Source of the DNA: DATEDA01 sp963754305
Lineage (GTDB): Bacteria > Pseudomonadota > Gammaproteobacteria > Burkholderiales > SG8-39
Reading direction: 5' to 3'
Assembly: GCA_963754305.1 (NCBI GenBank)
Contig: CAVWFR010000024.1
Location: forward strand, 124,001 to 188,000
Length of the DNA: 64,000 nt
The number at the start of each line of letters is the position of its first letter. Position 1 is the first letter of the stretch. A program made the position numbers and the translations under genes. This document shows, in pieces, positions 34,829-44,412 of this stretch. The notes beneath the pieces were generated by a model. The model ran no database searches and had not been told where the DNA came from. It worked only from the letters and a program-made list of their open reading frames with translations.

Positions 34829-36059
34829 ATGCGCACGTTCACCCGTCGCCGTATGTTGAAGACAGTCGCCGCCGCGGCGGCCGGACCGCTCGGGTTCCCG
34901 TTTCTCAACCTCGCGCACGCGCAGGCCGCGCCCATACCGCTCGGCGTGGCCGTGCCGCTCACCGGCAACGCCGGGGCCTACGGCCCCGACATGGCGGAGG
35001 CCGCGAAGCGCACCACGGCCAAGATCAACAACGCCGGCGGCATCCTCGGCGGCCGGCGGCTGGAGCTGTTCATCGAGGACTCGGAATCGAGCGCGGCGGT
35101 CGCCGCCAACCTGACGCAGAAGTTCATCAACGTGCACAAGTGCCAGGCTTGCGTCGGCTACTGGGGCACGCCGGAGGGCATGTCCTCGCGCCCGATCGTG
35201 ATCCAGAACAAGGTCGTGCTGATGGTGTCGAGCGCCGCGAACGCGATCACCGAGGGCGACACCCAGGGCTACGTCTGGCGCTTCCAGATGAAGGCCACCG
35301 ACTGGGGCATCGTCATCAGCCGCGCCAGCCGCGGGCATGAAGTTCAAGACGGTCGGCATCCTGGGCCTGCAGAATGCGTTCGTGCTTCCGATCATGAAGG
35401 TCTTCGAGGAGCGCATGAAGGACGCCGGGGTGCAGGTCGTCGACTCGCTCATCTACAACCCCGAGCAGCCCTCGTACCGGGCCGAGGTCGAACGTGTTTT
35501 CGGCAAGAAGCCCGATGCGGTCTTCTGCTTCGGCCTGCTGCCCGATTTCGTCTCGATCATCCGGGAAGTCCATCGCGGCGGCTTCGACAGCAAGGTGATC
35601 GCCCTTTCGATCATGGCGGATGCGGAGGGCAAGTTCGTCCAGGCGGTAGGGCCGCAGGTGGCGGAGGGTATCCGCCACTTCCAGCCGATGCCGGACGTTT
35701 CGGCTTCGGGCTACAAGAAGTTCGTGCAGCTGATGGGCGCGCCCCCGGACCGCTTGTTCCTGTTCCCGCCGAACACGCACGACCAGATCTCGATCACTGC
35801 CCTTGCGATGGAGCGGGCGAAGAGCCCGATGGCGGTGGACTGGTCCAAGCAGATCATCACCGTCGGCAACGGCCCTGGCCAGGAAGTCGACGACGTGGTC
35901 GAGGCACTGAAGCTCGCGCGCGAAGGGAAACCGGTCAACTTCCAGGGTGCGGGGTCGACGTGCGATTTCACCCCCAACGGCGATCAGCTCGGCCGCGGCA
36001 TGGGCCAGTGGGTCATCAAGGGGGGCAAGAGCGTATTCGTCGAATACGCGAAGCCGTAG
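34829..36059 (+). pseudogene. Liv-type periplasmic receptor with Tat-like signal, interrupted by one frameshift
   Basis: ATG 34829 has GGAGGAGG upstream. The N-terminus MRTFTRRRMLKTVAAAAAG is a twin-arginine-type signal followed by AHAQAAPIPLGVAVPLTGN. The first frame is good to DWGIVISRAS (about 35325); the rest (MKFKTVGILGLQNAFVLPIM to VFVEYAKP at 36059) lies in another frame and joins near 35325-35337 through one inserted base. Restored length is about 409 residues, normal for type-1 HAAT receptors. It ends the transport operon. If the shift is real the importer lacks its receptor, unless another Bug or Liv receptor substitutes. Confidence 0.8.
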
Positions 36060-36158
36060 TCAATCGACCCAAAGGAGGCCGCAATCGGTTTGATTTCTCG
36101 GCGGCACCGCGGCCGCTCGTGCCGGGCGCCCGCTTGCGCGGCCTCCTCGATCGACACC

Positions 36159-36416
36159 TCAACCCCCGCTCAGCGCCTGAACGATGATCACCTCGTCGGT
36201 CGCCCGCAGCGGCTGCGACAGGTCGCGTACCTGGTCGCCGTTGACGAAGATGCGGATGTGACGCCGCATCTGGTCCTGCTCGTCGATCATGCGAAAGCGG
36301 ATTCCGGGATACTGCCGCTCCAGGTCGACGAGGAGCGCGGCGAGCGTCGAGCCGCTCGCTTCAGCCTCGGGTTGCTGGGTATAGGAGCGCAGCGCGGACG
36401 GGATCAGCACCTTCAT
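36159..36416 (-). CDS. MoaD/ThiS-family ubiquitin-like protein
   Basis: An 85-residue beta-grasp protein ending in the Gly-Gly (QALSGG) that MoaD, ThiS and relatives need for adenylation and sulfur transfer. The body fits the family: a hydrophobic first strand (MKVLIPSALRSYT), a helix (TLAALLVDLERQYPG), IRIFVNGDQVRDL and LRATDEVIIVQALSGG. No MoaE, ThiG or E1-like gene is adjacent. Instead it lies 13 bases downstream of a BNR-repeat protein gene on the same strand. A role as a sulfur carrier for an unidentified pathway, or as a protein modifier, is possible. Confidence 0.88.
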   Translation of the reverse strand: MKVLIPSALRSYTQQPEAEASGSTLAALLVDLERQYPGIRFRMIDEQDQMRRHIRIFVNGDQVRDLSQPLRATDEVIIVQALSGG

Positions 36417-36429
36417 CGGGCGGCCGCTC

Positions 36430-37632
36430 CTACACCACCTCGGCCGCTTCCACGGCGTAGATCTCGGGCAGGTGCCGCGCGAAACAGGCCCAGCGGGCGC
36501 CTTCGTCGCGGCTCATCCACAGCTCTCCGCTCGTGGTCCCGAAGTACAGACCCACGGGATCGCGCGCGTCGGCGGTCATCGCCTGCCGCTTGACGGTCCA
36601 CCACGCCTGTTTCCCGGGCAGTCCGGCGTCGCGCCGCTGCCATGTCTTGCCGCCGTTGCGCGTTGCATAGACCGCAGGGATGCCCTCCGGGCTGGTACGC
36701 GGCCAGACGGTCGTGCCGTCCATCGGGAGCACCCACGCCGTGTCCGCATCGCGCGGGTGCACGACCATCGGAAAGCCGATATCGCCGACCCGCTTCGGCA
36801 TGCTCCTCCCGATCCGCACCCATTCTTCGGACGGTCGATCGAGCCGGTAGATGCCGCAGTGATTCTGCTGATACAACCGATCCGGGTTGCTCGGGCAGAG
36901 CCGCACACAGTGCGGGTCGTGGAACGTGTTGGTGGCCTGATCGAAACCCTCCACGACCTCCATGCCCTTTACGATCGGCGCAAAGCTCTTCCCCCCATCG
37001 ACCGATTCGTGCACGCCCCCGCCCGACATGGCGAAGTAGAGATGTGCAGGATCGCGCGGGTCGACGATGATCGAATGTAGCTTCGGTCCGTCCGGCGTGC
37101 CGTCCTGCACGGTGCCCATCCACTCTAGATAACGCGGATCGTCGTTGATGTGCGAGAACGGCGCCCAGGTGACGCCGCCGTCCTCGGAGCGGAACAGCCC
37201 CTGCGGCGAGGTGCCGGCGTACCAGGCATCGGGCTCGGACCGGTGACCCGGGGTCAGCCAGAAAGTGTGATCGACCGTGCGGCCCTTTTCCACCTGCGCA
37301 GCCTTCGCGAAGGCGGGCGGCCGCGCGGCTTCCTTCCAGGTGCGGCCGAGATCGGTGGAGCGGAAGATCGTCGGGCCGAGGTGGCCGGTCTTCGCTGCTG
37401 CGAGCAGCGTTCGCCCGTCGCGCGGGTCGAGCACGAGGTGACTGATGATATGCCCGAGAAAGTGCGGTCCATCGGCTCGCCAGGTCTTTCGCGCCGAATC
37501 GCCGTGGTAGAGCCATGCGCCTTTGCGGGTCGCGACAAGGACCACGAGCCGGCGCGGCGAACGCGCGCGCCCTGCTTTCCCTGCGCCCGACGGCTTCCGT
37601 CGAGCTGTTGACTGCCTGGCAACGCGCGTCAT
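36430..37632 (-). CDS. BNR/sialidase-like beta-propeller protein
   Basis: A 400-residue protein with repeated Asp-box-like motifs of the form S-x-D-x-G-x-x-W: STDLGRTW, SEDGGVTW, ATRNGGKTW, SRDEGARW and a looser VDGGKSF. These mark turns of a beta-propeller as in sialidases and sortilin-like proteins. There is no signal peptide; the N-terminus is a basic tail (residues 1-28) before RLVVLVATRKGAWLY, so the protein seems cytoplasmic. Glycosidase activity is not supported because the catalytic Arg triad of sialidases cannot be identified. It is probably co-transcribed with the MoaD-like gene immediately downstream, which suggests they act together. Confidence 0.82.
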   Translation of the reverse strand: MTRVARQSTARRKPSGAGKAGRARSPRRLVVLVATRKGAWLYHGDSARKTWRADGPHFLGHIISHLVLDPRDGRTLLAAAKTGHLGPTIFRSTDLGRTWKEAARPPAFAKAAQVEKGRTVDHTFWLTPGHRSEPDAWYAGTSPQGLFRSEDGGVTWAPFSHINDDPRYLEWMGTVQDGTPDGPKLHSIIVDPRDPAHLYFAMSGGGVHESVDGGKSFAPIVKGMEVVEGFDQATNTFHDPHCVRLCPSNPDRLYQQNHCGIYRLDRPSEEWVRIGRSMPKRVGDIGFPMVVHPRDADTAWVLPMDGTTVWPRTSPEGIPAVYATRNGGKTWQRRDAGLPGKQAWWTVKRQAMTADARDPVGLYFGTTSGELWMSRDEGARWACFARHLPEIYAVEAAEVV

Positions 37633-37659
37633 CGGTCGTTTCCCCCTCCACGCCGGGGC

Positions 37660-37997
37660 CGGAGCTCCACCAGCACTTTGAATCCGCCGCAGAACATCCG
37701 CTTCCCGTCGACGGGCTGGCGCTTCGGGTCAATCATGTCCGCCGATGCGCGTGTCCTTCATCGCCTTCGCGTTCACGCGGTCGCGGTGCTTGCGAGACAC
37801 GGGCTCGGCAGACTTCAGCTTGACGCTCCGGGGGAACGAAGTGAACTTGCCGGGTTTCACGTCATCGGCGTCGCACTCGACGTAGCGCAATGCGCCGTGC
37901 TCGCGCCAGGTCCTCCCGGCCTTGCGCGCGATCCGGCCGTAGGCCTGCAGTTTTTCTTCGGGACCGGCACGACAAATCCATCGACGTATTTGGGCAC
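37660..37997 (-). pseudogene. DUF1428-family protein gene, decayed
   Basis: From a GTG at 37997 the minus strand encodes PKYVDGFVVPVPKKN. It then shifts frame to LQAYGRIARKAGRTWREHGA, LRYVECDADDVKPGKFTSFP and KLKSAEPVSRKHRDRVNAKA. After another shift it ends PVDGKRMFCGGFKVLVEL. This is the whole DUF1428 pattern with two frameshifts and an internal loss of about ten residues (the segment expected after KSAEPV). The family is of unknown function. No intact copy is seen in the window. Confidence 0.75.
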
Positions 37998-38213
37998 GGG
38001 CGTCCTCTCCGGGATGAGCGCGCGGCGAGCCACTCGGCGGTCACCGCCAGGGTCGACAAGCCACACACCGCATCGACGTAACACCTTGTCTTCGAATCAA
38101 TTTCGTACGCCAGCTCGCGCGCGCTCGCGACCTGGATCGACCCCCCGCGCGCGGCCGAGACCTACTGGTCGATTGGGCTGGCCCCAGATCGACATCGAGC
38201 CCTCGACCCCGCA

Positions 38214-38280
38214 GCCGGGCGAGCCACGCAGCGAGCAACGACGATCAGAAAGCTGCATCAGCCACCCGCCCTTGAACCAT
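38214..38280 (-). pseudogene. Transposase 5' end relic, related to the fragment at 63612
   Basis: The 67 bases ending at ATG 38280 are clearly similar to the first codons of the transposase fragment whose ATG is at 63878. Shared pieces include CCGGGCGAGCCACGCAGCGA and TTGAACCATG followed by CGAGCCT. The reading frame is broken within 15 codons. It is the trace of an old insertion of the same element family. Confidence 0.5.
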
Positions 38281-38680
38281 GCCGCGAGCCTCCTCAGACC
38301 GTCCCATCACGCCCGCTCCAGCTCGACCGGCAAGATCCGTTGGCGTTCCCAGGCGCGACGACGAAGAGAAAGTCGAAAGAAGATTAAGAGAACATCGCGA
38401 GCGCGCGCTCGACCGCGCTCGCAATCATCGCGTCAAGGTGATCCACATCGTCGGCAACTACGACCGCGCGCTTGAGGTCGAGGTTGACGATTCGTGACGC
38501 TTGCAGGCGTCCGGCCCGCACATCATCCATGATGGCCTGCCGTGCTTCAGGATGATCCAGTTGCCCGCGATCGACTTTCTGCGGAGCACAGTCGTCTCCA
38601 CGAGCTCGTAGCCGAACGACTCCGATGACCAGTCCGCGCGACCCTCGTCGATCGCTACGCTGCGCTTCTTTGAGCTGCCT
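38281..38680. other. Region with no assignable gene; one coding-like minus-strand frame
   Basis: A minus-strand frame ending at 38384 (ATG 38530, 48 residues) reads MDDVRAGRLQASRIVNLDLK, then RAVVVADDVDHLDAMIASAV and ends ALAMFS. The composition is protein-like and the frame continues upstream without a stop for about 30 codons. I do not recognise it; it may be the tail of a lost gene. Confidence 0.35.
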
Positions 38681-39691
38681 TCAGTCGAGCGCCTTGAATC
38701 CGCTCGCCCTGACAACCTTCGCCCAGCGCGCCGTCTCGTCGCGAATGATCCCGCTGAACTCGTTGCGACTGGTGCCGGTTACGCGGAAGCCCGCTTCCTC
38801 GAGCTTGGCGCGACCATCTGGCGATCTGATCGCCTTGACGATCTCCGCGTTCAGTCGATCCAGAATGTCGGGCGGCGTCTTCGCCGGCGCGAGGATGCCG
38901 AACCACGCCGAGAACTCAAGATCCAGATAGCCGAGCTCCTTGAACGTCGGCACGTCGGGGAGCAGCGACGAGCGCGACGGCCCGGTCATCGCCAACGCAC
39001 GCAGGCGGTTGGATTTCAGATAGGGAGCGGTCAGCGCCACTGTCGCGAACAGGCCCTGCACGTCCCCATTCAGCGTGCCGGTCATCGCATCACCAGTGCT
39101 CTTGTAGTGAACCGCCTCCGGCTTCAGCCGCAACACGTCGCCGAAGACGACGGCCCCGAAATGACCCGGCGTCCCGGCGCCGAACGTCGCCATGAACAGT
39201 GGCTGCTGCCCTTTCGCCCATTCAGCGTATTCCTTCAGCGTCTTGGGCGGGATTGACGGTGGCGTGACGAGCACGAAGTCGGCGCTGACGACATGTGCTA
39301 CGGGTGCGAAGTCCTTCTGCGGATCGTACGGAAGCTTGTTGTAGGTGCTCGGCGCGATGCTCAACTGTGCGACTTCGCCGAGCAGCAATGTGTAGCCGTC
39401 AGGGGTCGCGCGCGCGACCTCCTGCGCCGCGATGAAACCCGCGGCACCCGGCCTGTTATCGACTACGACGCCCGTACCCCACGCCTCCTGCATCTTCTGC
39501 GCCAGGATGCGCGCCGCCACGTCGGGACCGGTCCCGGTCGGGAAGCCGACAACGAGCCGCACCGGCTTGCTCGGATACTGCGCCTGCGCGGGAGCGGCGA
39601 AAACTGCGGCAACCACGAAAGCTGTGCTGCACGCAACGAGCCGTCCGATATCGGCCAGAGGGGCGAGACTTGGAAGGATGTTCGAGCTCAT
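38681..39691 (-). CDS. Bug/TctC-family periplasmic solute receptor
   Basis: A 336-residue receptor starting at ATG 39691 behind GGAGGAACGC. The signal region is longer than usual: residues 1-36, with a hydrophobic core VACSTAFVVAAVFAAPAQA. The mature start QYPSKPVRLVVGFPTGTGPD carries the family loop with TGTGPD in place of the more common AGG-x-D, and VVDNRPGAAGFIAAQEVA follows. The GAGTPGHFGAVVF loop and a HYKSTGDAMTG segment stand where VPYKG-type sequence is usual, so the ligand pocket may be altered. Downstream are relics; upstream on the same strand is a tannase-family gene, and both may belong to one catabolic unit. Confidence 0.9.
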   Translation of the reverse strand: MSSNILPSLAPLADIGRLVACSTAFVVAAVFAAPAQAQYPSKPVRLVVGFPTGTGPDVAARILAQKMQEAWGTGVVVDNRPGAAGFIAAQEVARATPDGYTLLLGEVAQLSIAPSTYNKLPYDPQKDFAPVAHVVSADFVLVTPPSIPPKTLKEYAEWAKGQQPLFMATFGAGTPGHFGAVVFGDVLRLKPEAVHYKSTGDAMTGTLNGDVQGLFATVALTAPYLKSNRLRALAMTGPSRSSLLPDVPTFKELGYLDLEFSAWFGILAPAKTPPDILDRLNAEIVKAIRSPDGRAKLEEAGFRVTGTSRNEFSGIIRDETARWAKVVRASGFKALD

Positions 39692-39781
39692 GCTGCGTTC
39701 CTCCAATGCTGGCGGTGGGCGGGTTGCGTTGGAATCCAACAACCGACAGGACCGCGCGGTGGCTCGAATCCAGCCGCGCCG

Positions 39782-41692
39782 CTACTTCGGCTCCCGGCAA
39801 ACGAAGCTGGCGGCAGCTTCCGGGTTCCCCGTGCGGTCGTAGCGCGCGTACGCCGGATACGGGCAAAGCGGCCGCGTGCGGCCGGGGAACGCCGACCCCG
39901 AGGCGATGATGCGGTCGGGCGCATTGCCGTTCTCCACCCAGTCGATCAGCTTCGTCAACGTGTCGTAGGTGTCCGTCGCTGGCCCTGTTCCGCAGTGATT
40001 CATTCCGGGCACGAGGAACAGCCTGGCGAACGAGGACGCTTTCTTCTCACCATTCGCCTCGATAAGGCGCTCGTAGTACTCGATCGTCTCGTTGGCCGAG
40101 AAGATCGGGTCGCTCATGCCGTTCCACAAAATCAGCTTGCCCCCGGATTGCCGGAACTTGTTCAGCTTGGCGTTCGGCCACGTATCGTAAAGCTTGCCGA
40201 ACTCGACCTGGCGCGCAGGGTCCGTGTCGAAGTTGTAATTGAAGATGCTGAATGCGGGATCGGGCGGCGTGAAGAACTCGTTCTTCATCGCATCCTCGAT
40301 CAGCGTGACGAAGCGCGAGTTCGGCGTGGCCGTCATCGAGGTACCGAGCTGCCAGTTGCGCCAGTCGGCACCGACGATACCGGCGTCGTACGGCCAGTTC
40401 GAGTAGAGCCGCTCGCCGCGCGAATTGACCGGGCCGTTGAATGCCTCCTTGAGCGCCGACACCTGTTGCGGCGAGAGGCAGCTCGCGTCCTTGCCGCCGC
40501 TGCACTGAAGCAGCGCCGGGTCGAACTTGCAGGCCTTGATATTGTTGATGCTGCCGTCGGCGACGCCGTCCAACGCGTCACACACTTCGAGCGCCTTGTT
40601 GGCAACGAGGGCGAGATCCGTGTCGGAAAAGGCTTGGCTGAGGATGCGGTTGCCGGCGGCGTCCACTGGCGCGATCGAGTTGTAGGTGATCGTCTGCCAT
40701 GCACTCGAGGTCGAGGCACCCGTTGCCACCCGCATCGCCGGTGCACCGGCGATCACGCCATCGAAGTACGCGGGAAAGCGTTGCGTGAACATCATGCCCT
40801 GGCGGCCGCCGCCCGAGCATCCGACGAAGTACGACTTGTCGGGATTCTTGCCGTAGTACAGGTCGATGATCGCTTTCGCGGTGACGGCCGTCTTGTTGTA
40901 CGCGTTGTAAGCGTGATCGACGCGCGCCTGCGGATCGAATCCGAACGAGGACGCGCTGGTGCCGGTATGTCCGCCGTCAGTGGATACAACGGCGAAGCCA
41001 CGCGTCAGTGCCAGGGGCCCGCCGTTGCGAGGGTTGCCGGTTGCCGGAACGATGACGCCATCGTTGCCGCCTCCACCCTGGAAGAAGAATCGTCCGCTCC
41101 AGGCGGTCGGCAATCGCAATTCGAATCCGATGGCGAACGGGGTATCGTTGACACCCACGCGCGGGTTGATCCTGCCGCGAACGAGGCAATGCTCGGGCAG
41201 GTTCGAGGTCGCGTCCGTCGGCGTCGCGGAATCGATATAAACGGCGTCGGTCGGCTTGTCGAGTTGCATGGGCGGAATGACGAGCGCCGTGACTCCGCTG
41301 CACTGCACTGCCGGGACTATTGGCGTGGACACCGTTAGATGGGCGCGGGGCTGCCGCGCGCGCCGACTCTGATACACCTCGAAGAGATTGGCCCCTTTTT
41401 GCAGGCCGAATACCGTGCCGGTCAACGACTCGGTGCTCGCGTCCCAGGAAAGGAATCGCGTGACGTCGTGACCGTTAAGCCGAACCGCAGCGCGCGACAG
41501 CGAATGTCGGGAGGGAACGGTGACGCGAATCGGCACGCCGTCGCCGCTCCCGACGAATTCGGGAAACGGGGCATTCAGGCTCTCGATCGAGAACTTGGCG
41601 TGGAAATGCTCCGCGCCGGCATTCAATGCGATGCCAGCCAGGAGCGCGGCGGACACGCCGCGCGCTATGCATGCCGTTGCGACACGGGACAT
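39782..41692 (-). CDS. Tannase/feruloyl esterase family protein with an extra N-terminal domain
   Basis: A 636-residue secreted hydrolase. ATG 41692 follows GGAGGCCGTC, and the signal peptide is VSAALLAGIALNAGA. Residues about 32-125 form an Ig-like domain (FSIESLNAPFPEFVGSGDGV) resembling the N-terminal domain of the DUF6351-type gene at 2595. The hydrolase domain follows, with the complete CS-D-HC set: C292-S293 (VGCSGGGRQG), D528 (GMSDPIF) and H566-C567 (GMNHCGTG). A DALDGVADGSI loop near 372-382 is probably metal-binding. It is 90 bases upstream of a Bug receptor gene on the same strand, which suggests the released acid is then captured by that receptor. Substrate unknown; phenolic esters are likely. 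Confidence 0.88.
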   Translation of the reverse strand: MSRVATACIARGVSAALLAGIALNAGAEHFHAKFSIESLNAPFPEFVGSGDGVPIRVTVPSRHSLSRAAVRLNGHDVTRFLSWDASTESLTGTVFGLQKGANLFEVYQSRRARQPRAHLTVSTPIVPAVQCSGVTALVIPPMQLDKPTDAVYIDSATPTDATSNLPEHCLVRGRINPRVGVNDTPFAIGFELRLPTAWSGRFFFQGGGGNDGVIVPATGNPRNGGPLALTRGFAVVSTDGGHTGTSASSFGFDPQARVDHAYNAYNKTAVTAKAIIDLYYGKNPDKSYFVGCSGGGRQGMMFTQRFPAYFDGVIAGAPAMRVATGASTSSAWQTITYNSIAPVDAAGNRILSQAFSDTDLALVANKALEVCDALDGVADGSINNIKACKFDPALLQCSGGKDASCLSPQQVSALKEAFNGPVNSRGERLYSNWPYDAGIVGADWRNWQLGTSMTATPNSRFVTLIEDAMKNEFFTPPDPAFSIFNYNFDTDPARQVEFGKLYDTWPNAKLNKFRQSGGKLILWNGMSDPIFSANETIEYYERLIEANGEKKASSFARLFLVPGMNHCGTGPATDTYDTLTKLIDWVENGNAPDRIIASGSAFPGRTRPLCPYPAYARYDRTGNPEAAASFVCREPK

Positions 41693-41986
41693 GACGGCCT
41701 CCTCCCTAAGTGCAGAATGGCAAACGCGCGGTGGTCCCACCTGCGGGAAACGCGTCGCGTACTAACGATTCGGGCTCGCTATGATGTCATCAAACAGCGA
41801 TACATCAAACTCGCATTTAGAGGCTGCACGCGGCCATGAAGCGACCCACGACGGCCCGCGACGCCGCAAAGTATCGCGCTTTGAAACGCCTTGGCCCGCT
41901 CCACGACGCCACGGCTGACCCGTTCGAACTCGGCCAATCTTTGAAGTCGCTGCACTGGCATGTCTAGGTTAACCCGGCTCCGTCTG

Positions 41987-42983
41987 CTACTTGTCGGCCC
42001 AGGGAACCTCCTTCCATAACAGTCGAAACTGAGCTTCGGCGTCCTTCAGAACCTCGGCATATTTGTCCGGCGGAAGATAGCGAAGCGGCGCATAGATCTG
42101 TGCAGCCTTCGCTTTGAATTCCGGATCGTTGGCGGCCTGCCCAACCGCCTTCACCAAAGCCGCGCGAATATCTGCGGGGAGCCCCTTCGGAGCAGCCATG
42201 CCTCGCAGCGACGCGAGCTCGATATTGAATCCCTGTTCCTTGAAGGTGGGAAGATCCGGCGCAAGGGAGGTCCGCGCCGAGCTCATCGAACCCAGATTGC
42301 GGATCGGCGTCCCGCCTTTCAGGGCCTGCAACGCTTCGCCGACGTTGATTGCGGCTACCGTGATCTGCTTGCCCGCGATCGCGGTCCGGACGTCTGCAGC
42401 ACCCTTGAACGGAATATGGTTCATCTTTGCTCCGGTCGCCTTTTCGAACAGGAGCATTGCAAGATGGTCGTCCGATCCTGCGCCGGTCGTTCCCACGCTG
42501 ACATCGCCCGGCTTGGACTTTGGCAAAAGCGGCAAGGTCCGCGAGGTTCTTGATCGGGCTGTCCGTGTGCACGGCGAAATTCCCCGGATCGTCGACGAGG
42601 TTGCCCAGCAAGTCGTATCGTTGCCAGCTGAACTCCGCTTTACGCTCGATCGGGATCGTGAGCACATTCGGGGTGTTGATCATTCCGATCGTGTAGCCAT
42701 CCGGGGGCGAGCTCGCCAGTTGAGCGAAGCCGATCGCCCCGCCGGCGCCGGTCTTGTTCAGGACGATGAACTTTGCGTTGTTGCCCAGATATTTCTCGAT
42801 GAAGGGTGCAATGGCTCGTGCCGTCAGGTCGGTACCGCCGCCCGGCGCGAACGCGATGATCAGCGTAATCGGCTTGTCCGGGTAAGCTGCGTGGACATGG
42901 TGAAGCAGACCCAAGCTCAAGCTAAAGCCCAAGACCCAGCCAAGTTTCCGTGCGATTCCCTTCACAGCTTCGGTTTTCGACAT
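41987..42983 (-). pseudogene. Bug/TctC receptor with one frameshift
   Basis: ATG 42983 has GGAGG upstream. The first frame encodes a signal peptide (VLGFSLSLGLLHHVHA), AYPDKPITLIIAFAPGGGTD and the rest to LADLAAFAKV (about 42520). The second frame continues SKPGDVSVGTTGAGSDDHLA, then IPFKGAADVRTAIAGKQ and the stop at 41987. One extra C at about 42515-42522 explains the break. Restored length, about 331 residues, is normal, and both halves are well conserved, so the mutation is recent or an assembly error. It lies 25 bases after the 2-hydroxyacid dehydrogenase gene on the same strand. Confidence 0.82.
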
Positions 42984-43008
42984 CCGTTCCTCCGATGTAA
43001 TCCGCGCC

Positions 43009-44100
43009 TTACTCAAGTGTCTGCTCCTGATGCTGAACCGGATACCCCAGAATGCGCTCGAACCGCGCGGCATAAGCGGGCCACACCTCCGGGTTGATGA
43101 GGCGCGGGGGCCGGCCGCCTTTCATCGCCGCCACGATCTGTTCCGCCGCGATCGCGGCCACGTTCCGGCGCGCCTCGTGACTCACTCCGGCCGTGTGAAA
43201 CGTCGCGACGACATTGTCCATTCCCAGTAACGGATGATCGAGCGGCGGCGGTTCCTCGTCCCAGACGTCGAGGCCGGCACCGCTGAGGTGCCCCGATCGC
43301 ATCGCCTCGCTCAACGCAGCTTCGTCATGGATGCCGCCCCTCGCGGTCGATATGAATACGGCGCCAGGCTTCATTATCGAGAACGCGCGAGCATCCATCA
43401 ATTTGAGCGTGCTCTTGTCACGCGGGCAATGCAGGGAGACGATGTCGGACAGCTTCAGGAGCTCGTCGAGGCTCGCCGGCCTCGCATTCCGTCGCTCGAT
43501 TTCTTCGGGTGTCAGGTACGGATCGGTCGCCAGAACGGTCATGCCGAATGCGCGGGCGAGCGCGGCTACGCGACGTCCGATGTGTCCGATGCCGACGAGA
43601 CCAACGACTTTGCCGCGAAGCTCGTGGCCCATGACATCCTCGCGCGAGAACCCCCGCTCCCGCCGCAGACGCCGATCTGATTCGCTGATCCGCCTGCATA
43701 CGTCGAGCATCAATCCGAGCGTCAACTCCGCAACGGAGTCCGCATTCCCGCCCGCCTGATTCATCACGACGACCCCCGCTCGCGTGCAAGCGGCCACATC
43801 GGTGGTATCGAAGCCGGCGCCGCCTGAGGAGATGCACAAGAGCTTCGGGCATCTCTTCAACAAATCCGCGTTCACGAAAAGCCATTGAGGCAATTCGTCC
43901 TTGGCCGGCGATACATGAAAGACATGCGCGTCCGCGAGCAGGGCCCAACCCTTCTCCACGGGACCGGCGACGGCTCCAATTCTCAGCTCGAAATCGGCCT
44001 CGTTCTGCAGGCGCTGATCAAACACGGGATCGATCCAAAGATCGAACCGAACTACTGTCTTGTGATCGACGGACATATCGACGATTCCCTGTGCGAGCAT
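43009..44100 (-). CDS. D-isomer-specific 2-hydroxyacid dehydrogenase family protein
   Basis: A 363-residue NAD(P)-dependent dehydrogenase. The Rossmann motif is VGLVGIGHIGRRVAALARAF (about residues 165-184). The catalytic set is visible: Arg in STARGGIHDEAAL (about 251), Glu in WDEEPPPLDHP (about 280) and His in TFHTAGVSHEA (about 298). It reduces 2-oxo acids or oxidises D-2-hydroxy acids; substrate unknown. ATG 44100 has no strong ribosome site, and a second ATG at 44076 is possible. It is upstream of a Bug receptor gene (frameshifted), and both may have been controlled by the decayed GntR gene at 44413. Confidence 0.9.
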   Translation of the reverse strand: MLAQGIVDMSVDHKTVVRFDLWIDPVFDQRLQNEADFELRIGAVAGPVEKGWALLADAHVFHVSPAKDELPQWLFVNADLLKRCPKLLCISSGGAGFDTTDVAACTRAGVVVMNQAGGNADSVAELTLGLMLDVCRRISESDRRLRRERGFSREDVMGHELRGKVVGLVGIGHIGRRVAALARAFGMTVLATDPYLTPEEIERRNARPASLDELLKLSDIVSLHCPRDKSTLKLMDARAFSIMKPGAVFISTARGGIHDEAALSEAMRSGHLSGAGLDVWDEEPPPLDHPLLGMDNVVATFHTAGVSHEARRNVAAIAAEQIVAAMKGGRPPRLINPEVWPAYAARFERILGYPVQHQEQTLE

Positions 44101-44412
44101 GAGGGGGCAACGCTGCAGCGTTCACCGCTTGTGCAATCGGGCCTTCGGCCTAGGTCGCGCGGTGAGCACAGCGCAACCCGCCGAAGACCCGGCGTCCAGC
44201 TCGGACGGCAGACGTACGCCGGGAGAGCACAGTCTGACCGCCCGCCAGGACCAGAAAAAGCGCTGCCAGTCCGCGGCGCCGTGCGCGGCAGCTCCGCCTC
44301 CGGCGCGAAGTACCCAGCCGAGCATCTGCGGTCGCTCGGCGCCGCAACCATGTACCGGTGCAGCTCGAGCCTGCTCGGCCCCTTGGGCAGCCCTGAACGG
44401 CCCATCCGTGAG
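44101..44412. other. Intergenic region upstream of the 2-hydroxyacid dehydrogenase gene
   Basis: No coding frame with recognisable features is present in these 312 bases. It lies between the dehydrogenase start and the end of the decayed GntR-type gene and probably contains the dehydrogenase promoter. Confidence 0.4.

Noticed and set aside
38384..38530. 48-residue frame as an independent small gene or antitoxin
   Set aside because: There is no ribosome site, the frame is open upstream of the ATG, and no toxin-like partner is adjacent. It is mentioned only as coding-like sequence.
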